In this document: positions 26,267 through 38,700 of the stretch, one piece after another
How positions within the stretch are numbered: position 1 is the stretch's first letter
How the letters are laid out: each line of letters opens with the position of its first letter
NCBI GenBank assembly: GCA_937959115.1
Contig: CALGAW010000003.1
Location: 1-64,000 of the forward strand
Reading direction: 5' to 3'
DNA: 64,000 nt
Source of the DNA: an uncultured Saprospiraceae bacterium
GTDB taxonomy: Bacteria; Bacteroidota; Bacteroidia; Chitinophagales; Saprospiraceae
Program-made: the position numbers and the translations under genes
Notes under the pieces: generated by a model
The model's database searches: none
Told to the model about the DNA's origin: nothing
What the model saw: the letters and a program-made list of their open reading frames with translations, nothing else

Positions 26267-29266
26267 ATGCTTCAAGGATCCTACATAAGTCTCGTTCTTG
26301 CGTTTATTCTACTATTCAACTATAGTTACGGTCAAAAGTTGAAGTATAACCACTATTCTATTGATGAGGGGCTGCGCCATAATATTGGTTATGATATCAT
26401 GCAAGATTCCAAGGGCTACTTGTGGATTGGTACAGATGACGGGCTTTCAAGGTATGATGGAACCGAGTTTAAAAACTATACCAAGCTAAAAGGATTGACA
26501 TCCACTTACATCATTGAAATTGCCGAGGGAACTGATGAAATGGTATGGGTAAATACGTTTGAAGGTAAGCTCATTGGTATTGAAGATGATAAAATTCACA
26601 CGCCAAAACATGAAGGGGATTTACTGAAAGGTGCGCAGATGTATTTTATCAGTGAGCGAACTGTATTGCTTAACAAAATGAGCCCAAAAGCACCTTCTGC
26701 AATGACATTGTGTGATGTGGATACAAACAAGGTCGTCTGCAAGAGAATTGGTTTGTACTCTGATATAAAAGGTAATGTGCAACTGGTTTCGTCCGAGGAG
26801 GAAAAGAAAAAGATAAACACCGCTCCACCAAAAACGTTTACCCCATTGTTTGTAAGAATGTACAAGCGAAAAAATGGACAATTGCTACTTGCCACCTCTA
26901 AGGGTATTTTTGAAATTAACTCCGACCTAAAGCTCAATCGATTATTCAATTACAGAATCAAGAACAAAAGTGTTTATGGTCTTACTGAAGATGTAGAAGG
27001 AAATCTGTGGGCAGCCGGTGAGAAGGTTATCTATAAAATCATATCAGATAGCGTGGTCACAGCATATGCACCTTCTTCAAACCTAAAAGCAAGACCGTTC
27101 GGGCAAATCAGAACAACTAAAACTGGTAAAGTCTTCGTCGTAGCAGGCTGGAACAAAAAACTATACCGACTAGACACAAGGACTTTTGATTGGATGGATG
27201 TAGGGAACGCAATGAATATGGAGTCTACTCCTTCTCAGATTGAAATAGACCTAGAACAAAACGTTTGGGTTACAAGTGATGGTGGTGGTCTCTATTGCAT
27301 CTTTGATTCGCCGTTTATTAATTACACTTCGTCCTCTGGTCTAGGCAACTCTTTTGTCTATGACTTGCACGAGACGAAGGAAGGAAAAATCTTAGCAGGA
27401 ACCAAGGCGGGCGTTTATAAATTAAATCAACAGAACTGGGAAGAAATTTACTTACCTGAAGGTGATATTTATGAGCTTTTGATTCGTGTTCGTAAAATTA
27501 GTAAGAAACAAAATGATGAGATCTACGCCAGTACTTCGAGTGGATTTTACCATATAAAGAAAACTGAACCCGTAATCTGCCTGAGGAATGAAACGGATGC
27601 CGCTTCTTTTGTATTTACTAGCGACAACAAAATTGTATTCCTCAAGCAGGACCGCCTTGTGTTTTACGATGGTTGTGGCAAAGCACCAGTGACAGATACG
27701 ATACCAATAGACATGCGAATCTATAATTCAGTAAACAGCTTGTTTTGCGACTCAAAAGACCGTATCTGGATTGCTACCGATGTCGGAGTCATCATTTGGG
27801 AAAACGGTTTGTATGAAAAATATGATGTTGATTTCGGTATTCCCAATAACCAAGTGAATGATATCAAGGAGGATTCCAAAGGATATATCTGGATTGCAAC
27901 TGAAGGAGGACTTTGCAAGTATAAAAAGGACGAAGGATTCATTAATTTTAACAAGAAAAATAGCCCAATTTCTGATATTTATAGAAAAATCCTGATCGAT
28001 AATCGCGATTTGATTTGGACTGCTTCTCCACAAGGCTTGCATATTTTCTCAGAACAAGGCAAGGTACACAATGTTCCCACTGGTGTCATTGCGGATGATA
28101 TCAACTGTCTGTTTCAAGATAGTAAGGAGAACCTCTGGATTGGCACCAGTCAAGGGATCTCAATGATTGACAATAGTAACCCTCCTGACAAGATAAAAGC
28201 ACCCGATGTTCTTATTCAAAACATCTCCATCAACAACAGCAAAGTATCTAGAGATGAGCTTAAGAACATTCCGTATGACAGCAAACTGATTTTCAATTAT
28301 TCAGCTCTTGCATTTACCGATGCAAGGAAACTCCAATACCAATATCGTATAAATGAAAGTAGGGACTGGCAAACAACGAAAAACCGATCAGCAGAATTTA
28401 CCGATTTACGAGAGGGTAATTATAACTTCCAGCTACAGGTCCGAAAATTCAACAGCTCCTGGAGCAAAGAGATCTCCTTACCGTTTACAATTACACCACC
28501 TTGGTATCGGGAGACTTGGTTTCTCGTAGCGCTTGGATTACTGATTTTGATGCTTGTAGCGGGTATCATGTATTCTAGAATCCGAAGTGTAGAGCGGGAG
28601 GAAAAAGAGAAAACAGAGATCAATAAAAAGATTGCCGAATTAGAGTTAAACGCACTACAGTCTCAGATGAATCCGCATTTTATATTCAACTCACTCAATG
28701 CAATTCAACATTTTGTGATGTCTCAGGATGTCGTAGCTGCCAACCAACAACTCTCTAAATTTGGTAAGCTCATGCGGATGTACCTAGAATCTTCTAAGAA
28801 CAAATTCATCTCTCTAAACAGTGAAATTGAACTCATCAAACTGTATGTTGGAATGGAACAACTTTGCTATGAAGACGAGTTCGACTTTGAGCTAAAAATT
28901 GATCCTGCAGTCTTCAAAGAAGACATTGAAATCCCAACAATGTTGATCCAGCCATTCGTCGAAAACGCTATCAATCACGGTCTTTTGCCAAAGGAAGGAA
29001 AAGGATTACTATCCATCGCATTTTCCTTTGACTCTGGCATCCTTTTTTGCACAATTCATGACAATGGAATAGGAAGAAAGGAAGCCATGAAAATCAGACA
29101 GATGAAACACAAAGACCACAAATCAAGAGGCATGGAAATCACCAATGACCGTGTACAAGTATTAAATTACCTCGAGGAATCGAACATCGACATTGACATT
29201 AAAGACATCAATAAAAACAACGGAACGGGGACAATCGTTACAATTTCCTTTCAAGGGTATAATTAA
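26267..29266 (+). CDS. Propeller-sensor histidine kinase, LytS type
   Basis: A 999-residue sensor kinase. Signal sequence (1-22), then a periplasmic propeller built from Reg_prop repeats such as MQDSKGYLWIGTDDGLSRYD, FCDSKDRIWIATDVGVIIW and FQDSKENLWIGTSQGISMID; a Y_Y_Y domain (about 650-745, ending FTITPPWYRETW); one membrane helix (about 752-772); a short coiled coil; then a His_kinase domain of the LytS/AlgZ class with phosphoacceptor motif MNPHFIFNSLNAIQHF (His at about 804), and an ATPase domain with VENAINHG (about 900) and DNGIG. It senses an external signal and phosphorylates a regulator. The natural partner is the LytTR regulator at 43869, separated from it by the SprB giant gene. 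Confidence 0.92.
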   Translation: MLQGSYISLVLAFILLFNYSYGQKLKYNHYSIDEGLRHNIGYDIMQDSKGYLWIGTDDGLSRYDGTEFKNYTKLKGLTSTYIIEIAEGTDEMVWVNTFEGKLIGIEDDKIHTPKHEGDLLKGAQMYFISERTVLLNKMSPKAPSAMTLCDVDTNKVVCKRIGLYSDIKGNVQLVSSEEEKKKINTAPPKTFTPLFVRMYKRKNGQLLLATSKGIFEINSDLKLNRLFNYRIKNKSVYGLTEDVEGNLWAAGEKVIYKIISDSVVTAYAPSSNLKARPFGQIRTTKTGKVFVVAGWNKKLYRLDTRTFDWMDVGNAMNMESTPSQIEIDLEQNVWVTSDGGGLYCIFDSPFINYTSSSGLGNSFVYDLHETKEGKILAGTKAGVYKLNQQNWEEIYLPEGDIYELLIRVRKISKKQNDEIYASTSSGFYHIKKTEPVICLRNETDAASFVFTSDNKIVFLKQDRLVFYDGCGKAPVTDTIPIDMRIYNSVNSLFCDSKDRIWIATDVGVIIWENGLYEKYDVDFGIPNNQVNDIKEDSKGYIWIATEGGLCKYKKDEGFINFNKKNSPISDIYRKILIDNRDLIWTASPQGLHIFSEQGKVHNVPTGVIADDINCLFQDSKENLWIGTSQGISMIDNSNPPDKIKAPDVLIQNISINNSKVSRDELKNIPYDSKLIFNYSALAFTDARKLQYQYRINESRDWQTTKNRSAEFTDLREGNYNFQLQVRKFNSSWSKEISLPFTITPPWYRETWFLVALGLLILMLVAGIMYSRIRSVEREEKEKTEINKKIAELELNALQSQMNPHFIFNSLNAIQHFVMSQDVVAANQQLSKFGKLMRMYLESSKNKFISLNSEIELIKLYVGMEQLCYEDEFDFELKIDPAVFKEDIEIPTMLIQPFVENAINHGLLPKEGKGLLSIAFSFDSGILFCTIHDNGIGRKEAMKIRQMKHKDHKSRGMEITNDRVQVLNYLEESNIDIDIKDINKNNGTGTIVTISFQGYN

Positions 29267-29435
29267 CGTTTAATGATGATGAGTAATGAACGAGCAACCT
29301 GTTACTTCTTTAAGAAGTGAAAGGTTTTTGGTAACGTAAAAAACTGCTTAATAGCAGGTTAAGTTGATTTTGATATAAATTCATATCACACCGCTCTAAC
29401 TTCTAATACTAGATTGGTTGACAATCATCATTAAA

Positions 29436-29467
29436 CAAAAAAAGACTGTCAGGGGTAGTGACAGTCT
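29436..29467 (-). terminator. Second hairpin/terminator past the SprB giant gene
   Basis: On the minus strand AGACTGTCA, a seven-base loop and TGACAGTCT form a perfect 9-bp stem followed by seven T. It lies in the 437-base convergent gap 29267-29703, about 235 bases beyond the SprB gene stop, and probably acts as a back-up terminator. No gene is seen in this gap. Confidence 0.75.
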
Positions 29468-29665
29468 GGGGTAACTTAAAATTGAATTATGAGTAATTGC
29501 TTAAAACTAATTTATAAACTTAATATAGGCTGATTCTAAGTGCGGAACCAATCTGTTCGACTAATTGCTAGGAAATTACGATAGAAGGCGATTGTTATAA
29601 TTTAAATAGTAAAAAGTGTCTTTCCAAAAACAACATACTTTGTACTCCTGAGAAATAGATACTGA

Positions 29666-29692
29666 TAAAAAAACCCGAACAAATCGTTCGGG
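29666..29692 (-). terminator. Rho-independent terminator of the SprB giant gene
   Basis: On the minus strand CCCGAAC, loop GATTT and GTTCGGG form a perfect 7-bp GC-rich stem followed by seven T, 12 bases past the stop at 29704. Confidence 0.9.
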
Positions 29693-29703
29693 CTTTAAAT
29701 TTA

Positions 29704-32700
29704 TTACTTGATTAGTGTAACATCTCCTTTGTAAAGAATGGTTTCACCATCTATAAAATCGACTTCGACGTAATAGACGAAAACATTCGGATTCATTCGC
29801 TTGCCTTTGAAGGTTCCATCCCATCCATTTGAAGGATCATTCGGTTCAAAATTTGCATTCTCAAACACTAACTCTCCCCATCTGTCAAACACTTTCATCG
29901 TGCGGATATTGGTCACTCCTTCTCCTCCAAATATTGTAAACACATCGTTTATTCCATCTCCGTTTGGTGTAAAAGTATTTGGAATAAACACATTTCTTGT
30001 CTTATCTACAGTAATCGTTACGACATCCGATGCTTCACAGCCATCTTCATCCATAACAGTCACGTTGTAGGTGATGTTATCAAATGGTTTTGAAATAGGA
30101 TCTGGACAGAATTCACACGTCAACCAGTCAATTGGAGTCCAAGTATAACTGATCGAATCATTTGAATTCACCATAGCTTCTAGTTGAACACTATCTCCTA
30201 GGACGATTTCTATTAGATCTCCAGCATCCACTTGTAGTTCAGCAGGGTCGTTTACATATAGACTGCTTAAGATAAAGACACAGCCATTTGCATCTTGAAT
30301 ATGAATTGAATATGCCCCAGCTCCAAGTCCTTGGAAAATTGGACTTGAATGATAGCTAATTCCATCAATAGAATATTCGTAAGGCCCTACTCCACCCCAA
30401 GTCGTATCGATTAAGATTATACCGTTTTGCTCACCATAACAAATAGGCATCGTGATCAGAGGCGTTCCTGCCAATAATGAAGGCTGTGAGACTGATACGT
30501 TTGCGATATCAAAACAACCTTGACTATCTGTAACCGTCACAGTATAGCTACCAGCAATTACCCCATTCAAATCAGCAGTAGTGGCTCCGTTATTCCAATT
30601 ATAGGTATAAGGCGCAGATCCTCCAGTAACCGTTGTATTAACTGATCCGCTAGCCTCATTGAAGCATGGCGAATCGTTTGCTGTTAGTGTAATGCTCATC
30701 GTTGAAGGCTGTGTTACCATTGCATTAACGACTTCAACACAACCGTTTGCATCCGTAACAGAAGCAGTATAATTACCAGAGCAAATGCCAGATTGAACAG
30801 GCCCGTTGCCTCCATTACTCCATTGATAGTTATATGGTGGCGTACCGCCTTGTGGTATTAAGGTAATCGTACCATCACACGAGCTAGAGCAACTAGAAGG
30901 CGTTGTGCTTGCAGTGACACTGAAACCAGCTGGCTCTGTAATCGTTGCATTACCAAAAACAACACATCCGTTTGTATCGGTTACAGTAACCGCATGTGTC
31001 CCAGCACATAAGCCAGTTGCAACTGAACTGTTCTGCCCCGAATCCCATTGATAAGTATATGGTGGGCTTCCAGCAACGACATTTACAGTCACTTCCCCAT
31101 CACAAACACCATTACAGCTTATCGGTGAACTAGAACCAATATTCGTAATATTCAGTGTAGAGATATTTCCAATAACTACAGAGCCAGTGACCATACATCC
31201 ATTGGCATCCGTTACCGTCACAGCATGTGTTCCAGCACAGAGGTTTGTAGGATCCTCAACGACTGTACCGTTTTGCCAGTTATAGGTATAAGGTAATGTT
31301 CCTCCTAGTATACTAATATCAGCAGTACCATCACAAGCAGAGCAATTCGCATCACCAAATCCATTAACGGTATAGCTCAACGCTCCTGGTTCACCAATAA
31401 TCACCGAGGTGATTACGACACAACCATTATCATCTGTTACTGTTACCATATGTGTTCCTACTGTAAGTTGTATGGCAGTTGCAGTTGTCTCCCCTGAATC
31501 CCATAGATAAAGGTAAGGAGTAGTTCCCCCAATAGGCAAAACAATTGCACTACCATCAGAGAAACCGTTACAACTAACATCACTTATCATACTAGCGGTA
31601 GCAGTTAGTGCTGCTGGTTCAGCAACAAATACTGAGCCTACTGTAAAGCAATTATCTGCACCAGTTACGGTTACATTGTATGTTCCTGCACATAATCCTG
31701 TTGCCACTGAACCGCTTTGTCCAGGAGAATCCCATTGATAAGAAAATGGTGGGACTCCGCCAGTTGCTGAAACGGTAGCAGTACCATTGCAATCTCCATT
31801 ACAACTTATCGAGGTTGTTTGTGAAATTGTAATCCCTAAAGATGATGTATTCGGTATGTTCGCATTTGCTGTGGCAACACATCCATTTGCATCAGTCACC
31901 ACCAATGTAACAACACCAGGGCATAAGTCTGTAGGGTTTGGAGATGTACTTGTACCAACTGACCAAACATAAGTGTAAGGTCCAGTTCCTCCAGTAGCTG
32001 CTGCAACAGCAGTTCCATCACAAACACTGCACCCAGCAGCCGTTATCTGACCAATCGTCACAGAAGGCAATGATACTGGTTCTGAAATGACAACCGTTGT
32101 AATACTAGTACAACCATTATTATCTGTTACCGTTACAGCATGTGTGCCCGCATCTAATAAGGTAGCAGTTGAGCCAACCTCTCCTGAATCCCATTGATAA
32201 GCATAAGGCAATGTTCCACCAGTTACATTCACGGTTGCAGAGCCATCTGCATCTCCAGTACAAGAGACATTACTATTCACGGTCATTGTAGTAGATAATA
32301 AACTCGGTTCTAATATGCTTAGACTGCCTGCAGCAACACATCCAGACGCATCAAGGACCGTAACATTAAAGGTACCTGCACATAGTCCAGTTGCAGTTGG
32401 ACTGGTTTGACCAGAATCCCATTGATAGGTATAAGGAGGTGTTCCACCTGAAGGAACGACTGTCGCCTCTCCGTTACATGCTCCATTACAATCAATAGGA
32501 CTTGTTTCTAGAATCGAACTAATTGATAAGGATGAGTTACTTCCAATATTTATTGATAATGTTGAATTACATCCATTAATGTCGGTTACAGTTACCGCTG
32601 CAATTCCTCCGCAAAGTCCTGTTACATCTTCAGTATTCGCTCCATTGCTCCATTGATAGGTGTAGGGAACCTGACCACCAGATACAGTTATTGTCGCTCC

Positions 32701-35700
32701 TCCATCGCAGGCTGAGCAGTTTGCTGTCGTAGTACCGTCTAACACAATGGATATTCCACCTGGTTCTGTTATCGATACTGACTCAATAGCAGAACAACCA
32801 TTTGCATCAACTACGGTAACTTGGTGTGTTCCTACATTTAAGCCATTATTGGTTGCCCCAATAGTTCCATCTGTCCACGTGTATGAATAAGGGTTTGTTC
32901 CTCCTGTAACGGAAACAGTAGCACTACCATCACTTAAGCCATTACATGAAACATTGTTGTTTACAGCAATTGCAGCTATTAAAGCATCAGGTTCTGTAAT
33001 TGAAACAGTAGCGACGGCTAAACAACCATCACTTCCTGTTACTGTTACACTATGGCTTCCTGCACATAGGCCTGTTGCTATATTTGTGTTTGAACCATTA
33101 CTCCATTGATAATTATACGGTAATGCTCCCCCTGTTGCTGCAACCGTTGCTACTCCGGTACAATCGCCATTACAGCTGATCTGCCCTGGTGTAGTGGTTG
33201 CTAGACCAAGCGTTGTATTATTAGAAATCGTCACCATTGCGGTAGTGATACATCCATTCGCATCTGTTGCTGTTACGGTATTAATTCCAGCACATAAATC
33301 ACTAGGATTTTGGATTGTTCCACCATTAGACCAATCAAATACGTATGGTCCTGTTCCTCCACTTACCGTTATCGTAGCAGATCCTGTACATGCTGAACAG
33401 CCAGATGGACCAGACGATACAATTGTGATAGCTGGTAAGTCCGCTGGAGCGGAAATATTCACTGACCCAACTGCTTCACATCCATTTTGATCTGTCACCG
33501 TTACAGAAACCGTTCCTTGTCCTAAACCAGTTGTAGTTGTACCATTTCCTGTATTACTCCATTGGTAGGTATAAGGAGACGTTCCTCCTGTCACTGCTAC
33601 TGTAGCAGCACCATCTGAGCCACCAAAACAACTCACTGGTGCGGATTGACTGACATTTGCATTCAATACATCAGGTTCAGAAACCAGTATATTCCCGACT
33701 GCTATACAACCATCTTGATCGGTTAACGTTACAGAATAGTTTCCAGCACATAAGCCAGTAATTGTATTTGTACTTCCTCCATTATTCCATGTATAAATAT
33801 AAGGTGGATTACCACCAGAAGGAGTTAAAACAACGGTTGCATCGCAAACACCATTACAACTAATACTAGCCGTTTCATTAATGGTATTAATCACTAAAGT
33901 TGAGGTATTTCCAATGGTAACGGAAACAACTTCTGAACAATTATTTGCGTCCGTTACTGTGACTGAGTTTATTCCAGAACAAAGTGCAGAGGCATCTTCA
34001 GTTGTTTCATTATTCGACCAATTAAAAGTATAAGGTGGAGTTCCTCCTGTCACTGTTATTGAAGCAGAACCATCACAAACAGTGCAATTCGCTACAGTCG
34101 TTCCATTTACAGCAACACTGATTGAAGTTGGCTCTGCAATCATTACCGAGGCAGTTGCAGAACATCCATTATCGTCCGTTATGGTTACTACATGATTTCC
34201 AGCATCGAGGTTCGTTGCTGTTTGTCCATTATGCCCAGAATCCCATTGATAACTGTAAGGCATTGTTCCTCCTGCTGGGTTAGCTGTTGCTGACCCATCG
34301 CTACTTCCATTACAAAGTGTACCGTTGTTCGCTGTTGCGGTAGCAGAAAGAACCGTTGGCTCTCCGATAAACACTGAGCCTGTTACTGTACAGCCATTGT
34401 TATCCGTTACCGTCACCACATGCATACCGGCATCTAAGTTATTTGCAATATTCCCAAGTTGTCCATTATCCCAAACGTACGAGTAACTTGGTGTTCCTCC
34501 ACTTGTCGTAGCTGTAGCCGAACCATCACTTAAGCCATTACAGCTGACATCGGAATTTAAAGTAATAGATACAATTAGTGGGTTCGGTTGTCCGATCACT
34601 ATTGAACCTACAGCTGAACATCCATTTGAGTCAGTAACTGTTACCGTATGTGTTCCTGGTGTGAGACCTGTTGCTGTTGGAACGACTTCACCAGAATCCC
34701 ATTCGTAGGAATATGGCGCTGTTCCTGCACTACCTGATGCTGTTGCAGAACCATCCGATCCTCCATTACATAAGGTTCCGTTTACTACGGTTACGATGAC
34801 GGAGAGTGCTCCTGGTTCTCCTACTACAATACTTCCTACTGTTTCACAGCCATTTGCATCCGTTACTGTAACAGAATGTGTTCCTGCGTTTAATCCAGTT
34901 GCGGTTTGACTAACTTCTCCCGAATCCCAATTATATCCATAAGGACTTGTTCCACCGGTAGCCGTCGCTGTTGCAGAGCCATTACTTGATCCATTACATT
35001 GTGTATTTCCGTTCAGTTGTATGGTGACATTAAGCACTGGAGGCTCTGAAATGGTAACAGATGCCGTGGCTGTACAACCATTCGCATCCGTTGCAGTTAC
35101 AACATGATTACCAGCAGTTAATCCAGTAGCTGTTGGACCGACTTCTCCTGAATCCCAGTTATAAGCGTAAGGAGCTGTTCCATCAGTCGCACTAGCGGTT
35201 GCAGTTCCGTTACTTTGGCCGTTACACTGAGCACCTCCGATCTGCGTAGCAGTTACCAATAATGGATCTGGTTGGCTAATCGTAATGCTACCGATTGTTT
35301 GACATCCATTATCATCCGTGATTGTCACTGTATTTGTTCCCGCTGTGAGACTGGTTGCTGTTTGTGTCGTTTCACCATTATTCCAATCATAAGTATATGG
35401 ATTAGTTCCTCCAGTTGGTGTAGCAGTAGCAGAGCCATTACTTCCTCCATTACAACGCACATTGTTGTTCACAGAAACGGTAACACTCAACAATGGTGGT
35501 TCGGTGATGTTTATTGTTCCTGTATCGGTACAACCGTTTGAATCTGTGACGGTTACCGTACTACCACCTGCAGTTAAACCAGTAGCTGTAGGTGTCATTT
35601 CACCATTGTTCCATTCATAGGTATATGGAGTTGTTCCTCCAGTTGCACTAACTGTTGCTGAACCATTTGAACTTCCATTACAATCTACACCATTGTTTTG

Positions 35701-38700
35701 AACGATAGAAATTACTAATGGGTTTGATGGCTGTGCAATTGTTGCTTGTCCTGTAATTGTACAATTATTTGTATCTGTTATGGTAATTGTATGTGTTCCT
35801 GCTCCTAGTCCTGTTGCAGTAGACGTTGTTTCACCATTGCTCCAATCATATGCATATGGAAGAATACCACCAGTTACTGTTGCAGTAGCTGAACCATCAC
35901 TTGATCCATTACAAGTAACATTACCATTAATGGAGATAGATACTGATAATTCATCTGGTTCTGTAATCATCACTGAGGCGGTTGCAGTACATCCATTCGC
36001 ATCTGTAGTTGTCACCACATGTGTCCCTGCGTCTAAACCTGTAGCTGTTGGACCAACCTCACCAGAATCCCATGTATAGGTATATGGCGAGGTTCCATCC
36101 GAGGAAGTAGCCGTTGCAGTTCCATTACTTTCACCAAAACATAATGCACCAGCATCTTGAGATGCGCTTACAATTAATGCACTGGGTTCTGTCACTGAAA
36201 TTGTTCCAACAGTTGAACAACCAGTCATATCTGTTATTGTAATGCTATGCGCACCTGCTCCTAATCCAGAAGCCGTTTGTGTTGTTTCACCCGTATCCCA
36301 ATCATAAGCATATGGGGGTGTTCCTCCAGTTGCAGTTGCTGTAGCCGATCCATTACTTTCACCATTACAATTCACATTTGCATCTAAAGAAACCGTGACC
36401 ATCAATATAGCTGGTTCTGTAATCGTTATATCAGCAGTTTCTATACATCCATTTGAATCTGTTATGGTTACAGTATGTGTACCTGCTCCTAGATTAGTAG
36501 CCGTTTGTGTTGTTTCTCCAGTATCCCAATCGTAAGTGTACATTGGGGTTCCACCACTTGCGGTAACCGTAGCTGAGCCATTAGAATCACCATTACAGCT
36601 AGTACCGCTATTTTGAGTCGCAGTTGCAGCCAAGGCAGTCAATGGCTCTGTGATACTAACTAATGCTGTAGCGCTACAGCCATTGTCATCCGTCACAGTA
36701 ACGGTATGATCACCAGCATCTAGGCCTGTTGCTGTTTGTGTTGTTTCTCCCGAATCCCAATCATAAGAATAAGGGCTTGTTCCACCCGTAGCGGTAGCGG
36801 TTGCAGATCCGTTGCTTCCTCCATTGCAGAGGACTTCTGAGTCTTGGCTTGCCGTCGCTATTAAGGTAGGCGAATCGATTATTGTTACGTTTGTAGTTGC
36901 TAAACACCCATTTGTGTCTGTAACAGTTACAGTATGTGTGCCTGCTCCTAGGCCAGTTGCTGTTTGCGTGGTTTCACCAGAATCCCAGTCATAGGTATAC
37001 GGATTTGTTCCGCCAGTGGCTGTTACAGTAGCTGACCCATCACTATTTCCTGCGCAAGTCGTAGGACTATTTGCTGATGCAGTTGCTTCTAGTAGATCTG
37101 GTTGACCGATGATAATTGTACCGACTTCGACACAACCATTATCATCTGTTACAGAGACCGTATGCGTTCCAGCTCCAAGTCCTGTAGCTGTTGTCGTTGT
37201 TTCTCCCGAATCCCAATCGTAGGTATATGGAGGAACACCTCCTGTTGCACTGACGGTTGCCGTACCGTCACTTAGCCCATTGCAACTGGCATCACCTGCA
37301 CCGGATAACGTAACGACAAGAGCATCAGGTTGGCTGATCATCACAGTTGCCGTTGCTACACAACCATTCATGTCTGTAACGGTGACGGTATTCGTACCAG
37401 CTCCAAGACCAGTTGCTGTAGGCGTTGTTTCACCATTATTCCAATCATATGTATACCCTGGAGTTCCACCAGAATGAGTTACAGTTGCAGAGCCATTACT
37501 TTCTCCATTACAGTTAACTGCCCCGTCCATTGTTGCATTAGCGACTAGGAGATCTGGTTCAGTAATTGAGACATCAAATGTATTGGTGCATCCAGTTACG
37601 TCAGTTACAGTAACGGTATGTGTACCTGCCCCAAGACCAGTTGCGGTTTGAGTTGTTTCACCTGAATCCCAATCATAACTATAAGGAGGAACGCCACCTG
37701 AACCAGATACGGTAGCCGAGCCATCACTTACTCCATTACAAGATGCTCCTGAATCAGGGGTCAGCATTGCAGTTATTATTGGAGGGCCTCCAATCACAAC
37801 ATCTATTTGCTGTAGACAACCATTGTCATCAGTAACGGTAACTGTATGCGTACCACTTCCTAGGTTGGTTGCTGTTTGAGTGGTTTCACCAGTATCCCAA
37901 TCATAGGAATACGGCGCTGTCCCTCCAGTTGCCGATACGGTACCAGAACCGTCTGATGAATCCCAACAAGAAGCATCTAAATCTGGAGACACTGCCAGCA
38001 ACATAGAATCTGGTTGGGTGATCACTACGGAAGTTGTATCGAAACAACCTGCATCGTCGTACACTGTAACAGTATGGACACCTGCATCTAGGTTGGATGC
38101 TGTCGAATTTGTAATTCCTGTATCCCAGACAAAAACGTAAGGAGGAGCACCGTTGCTCGCGGAGGCTGTTGCCACGCCGTCACTTGCTCCATTACAGGAT
38201 GCTGGAGAAATTTCAATTGCTTCAACTGTTGGATTTCCACCAGTTGTAATCATTACTTCTCCATGTGCATCACCACCAGTTCCAAGGAATTGGCCAAATC
38301 CATCAATTTGAAGCACATATTCAGTGTTTGGAGACAAACCAGTATAAGTTTGTTGCCAATTGAGTAAGGCACCATCGCAAATATCGAAGTTTTGACAATC
38401 TACTAGTGCGTCTGGGTTTCCATCACAAGGCGTTGCATCCTCAAACAAAGAAATATTAAACCCATCTGTCGGTGTTGTACCAAGGATACATGTTCCACCA
38501 ATTTCAGCATCAATTATCGATAAGGTAATGGCACTACCATTACAATCTGAGGTAAACGTAAAGTAGACAGAAGCATCCGGGTTTGTGTTGTTACTACATT
38601 CATAATATCCAGGTGCTCCGTTATCAATATCATCTCCTTCTGCACCAGCAACATCCCAACAATATGGAACATTTGGTTGCATTGGAATCGCATCAAGACA

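Noticed and set aside
33194-37548. Plus-strand open frames of 60-100 codons inside the SprB array
   Set aside because: They recur with the repeat period and mirror the codons of the minus-strand gene; they are shadow frames of repetitive DNA.
30216-38196. Possible CRISPR-like periodic repeats
   Set aside because: Repeats are 228 bp, fully coding, in one frame and diverge like protein domains; no short conserved repeat with unique spacers exists.
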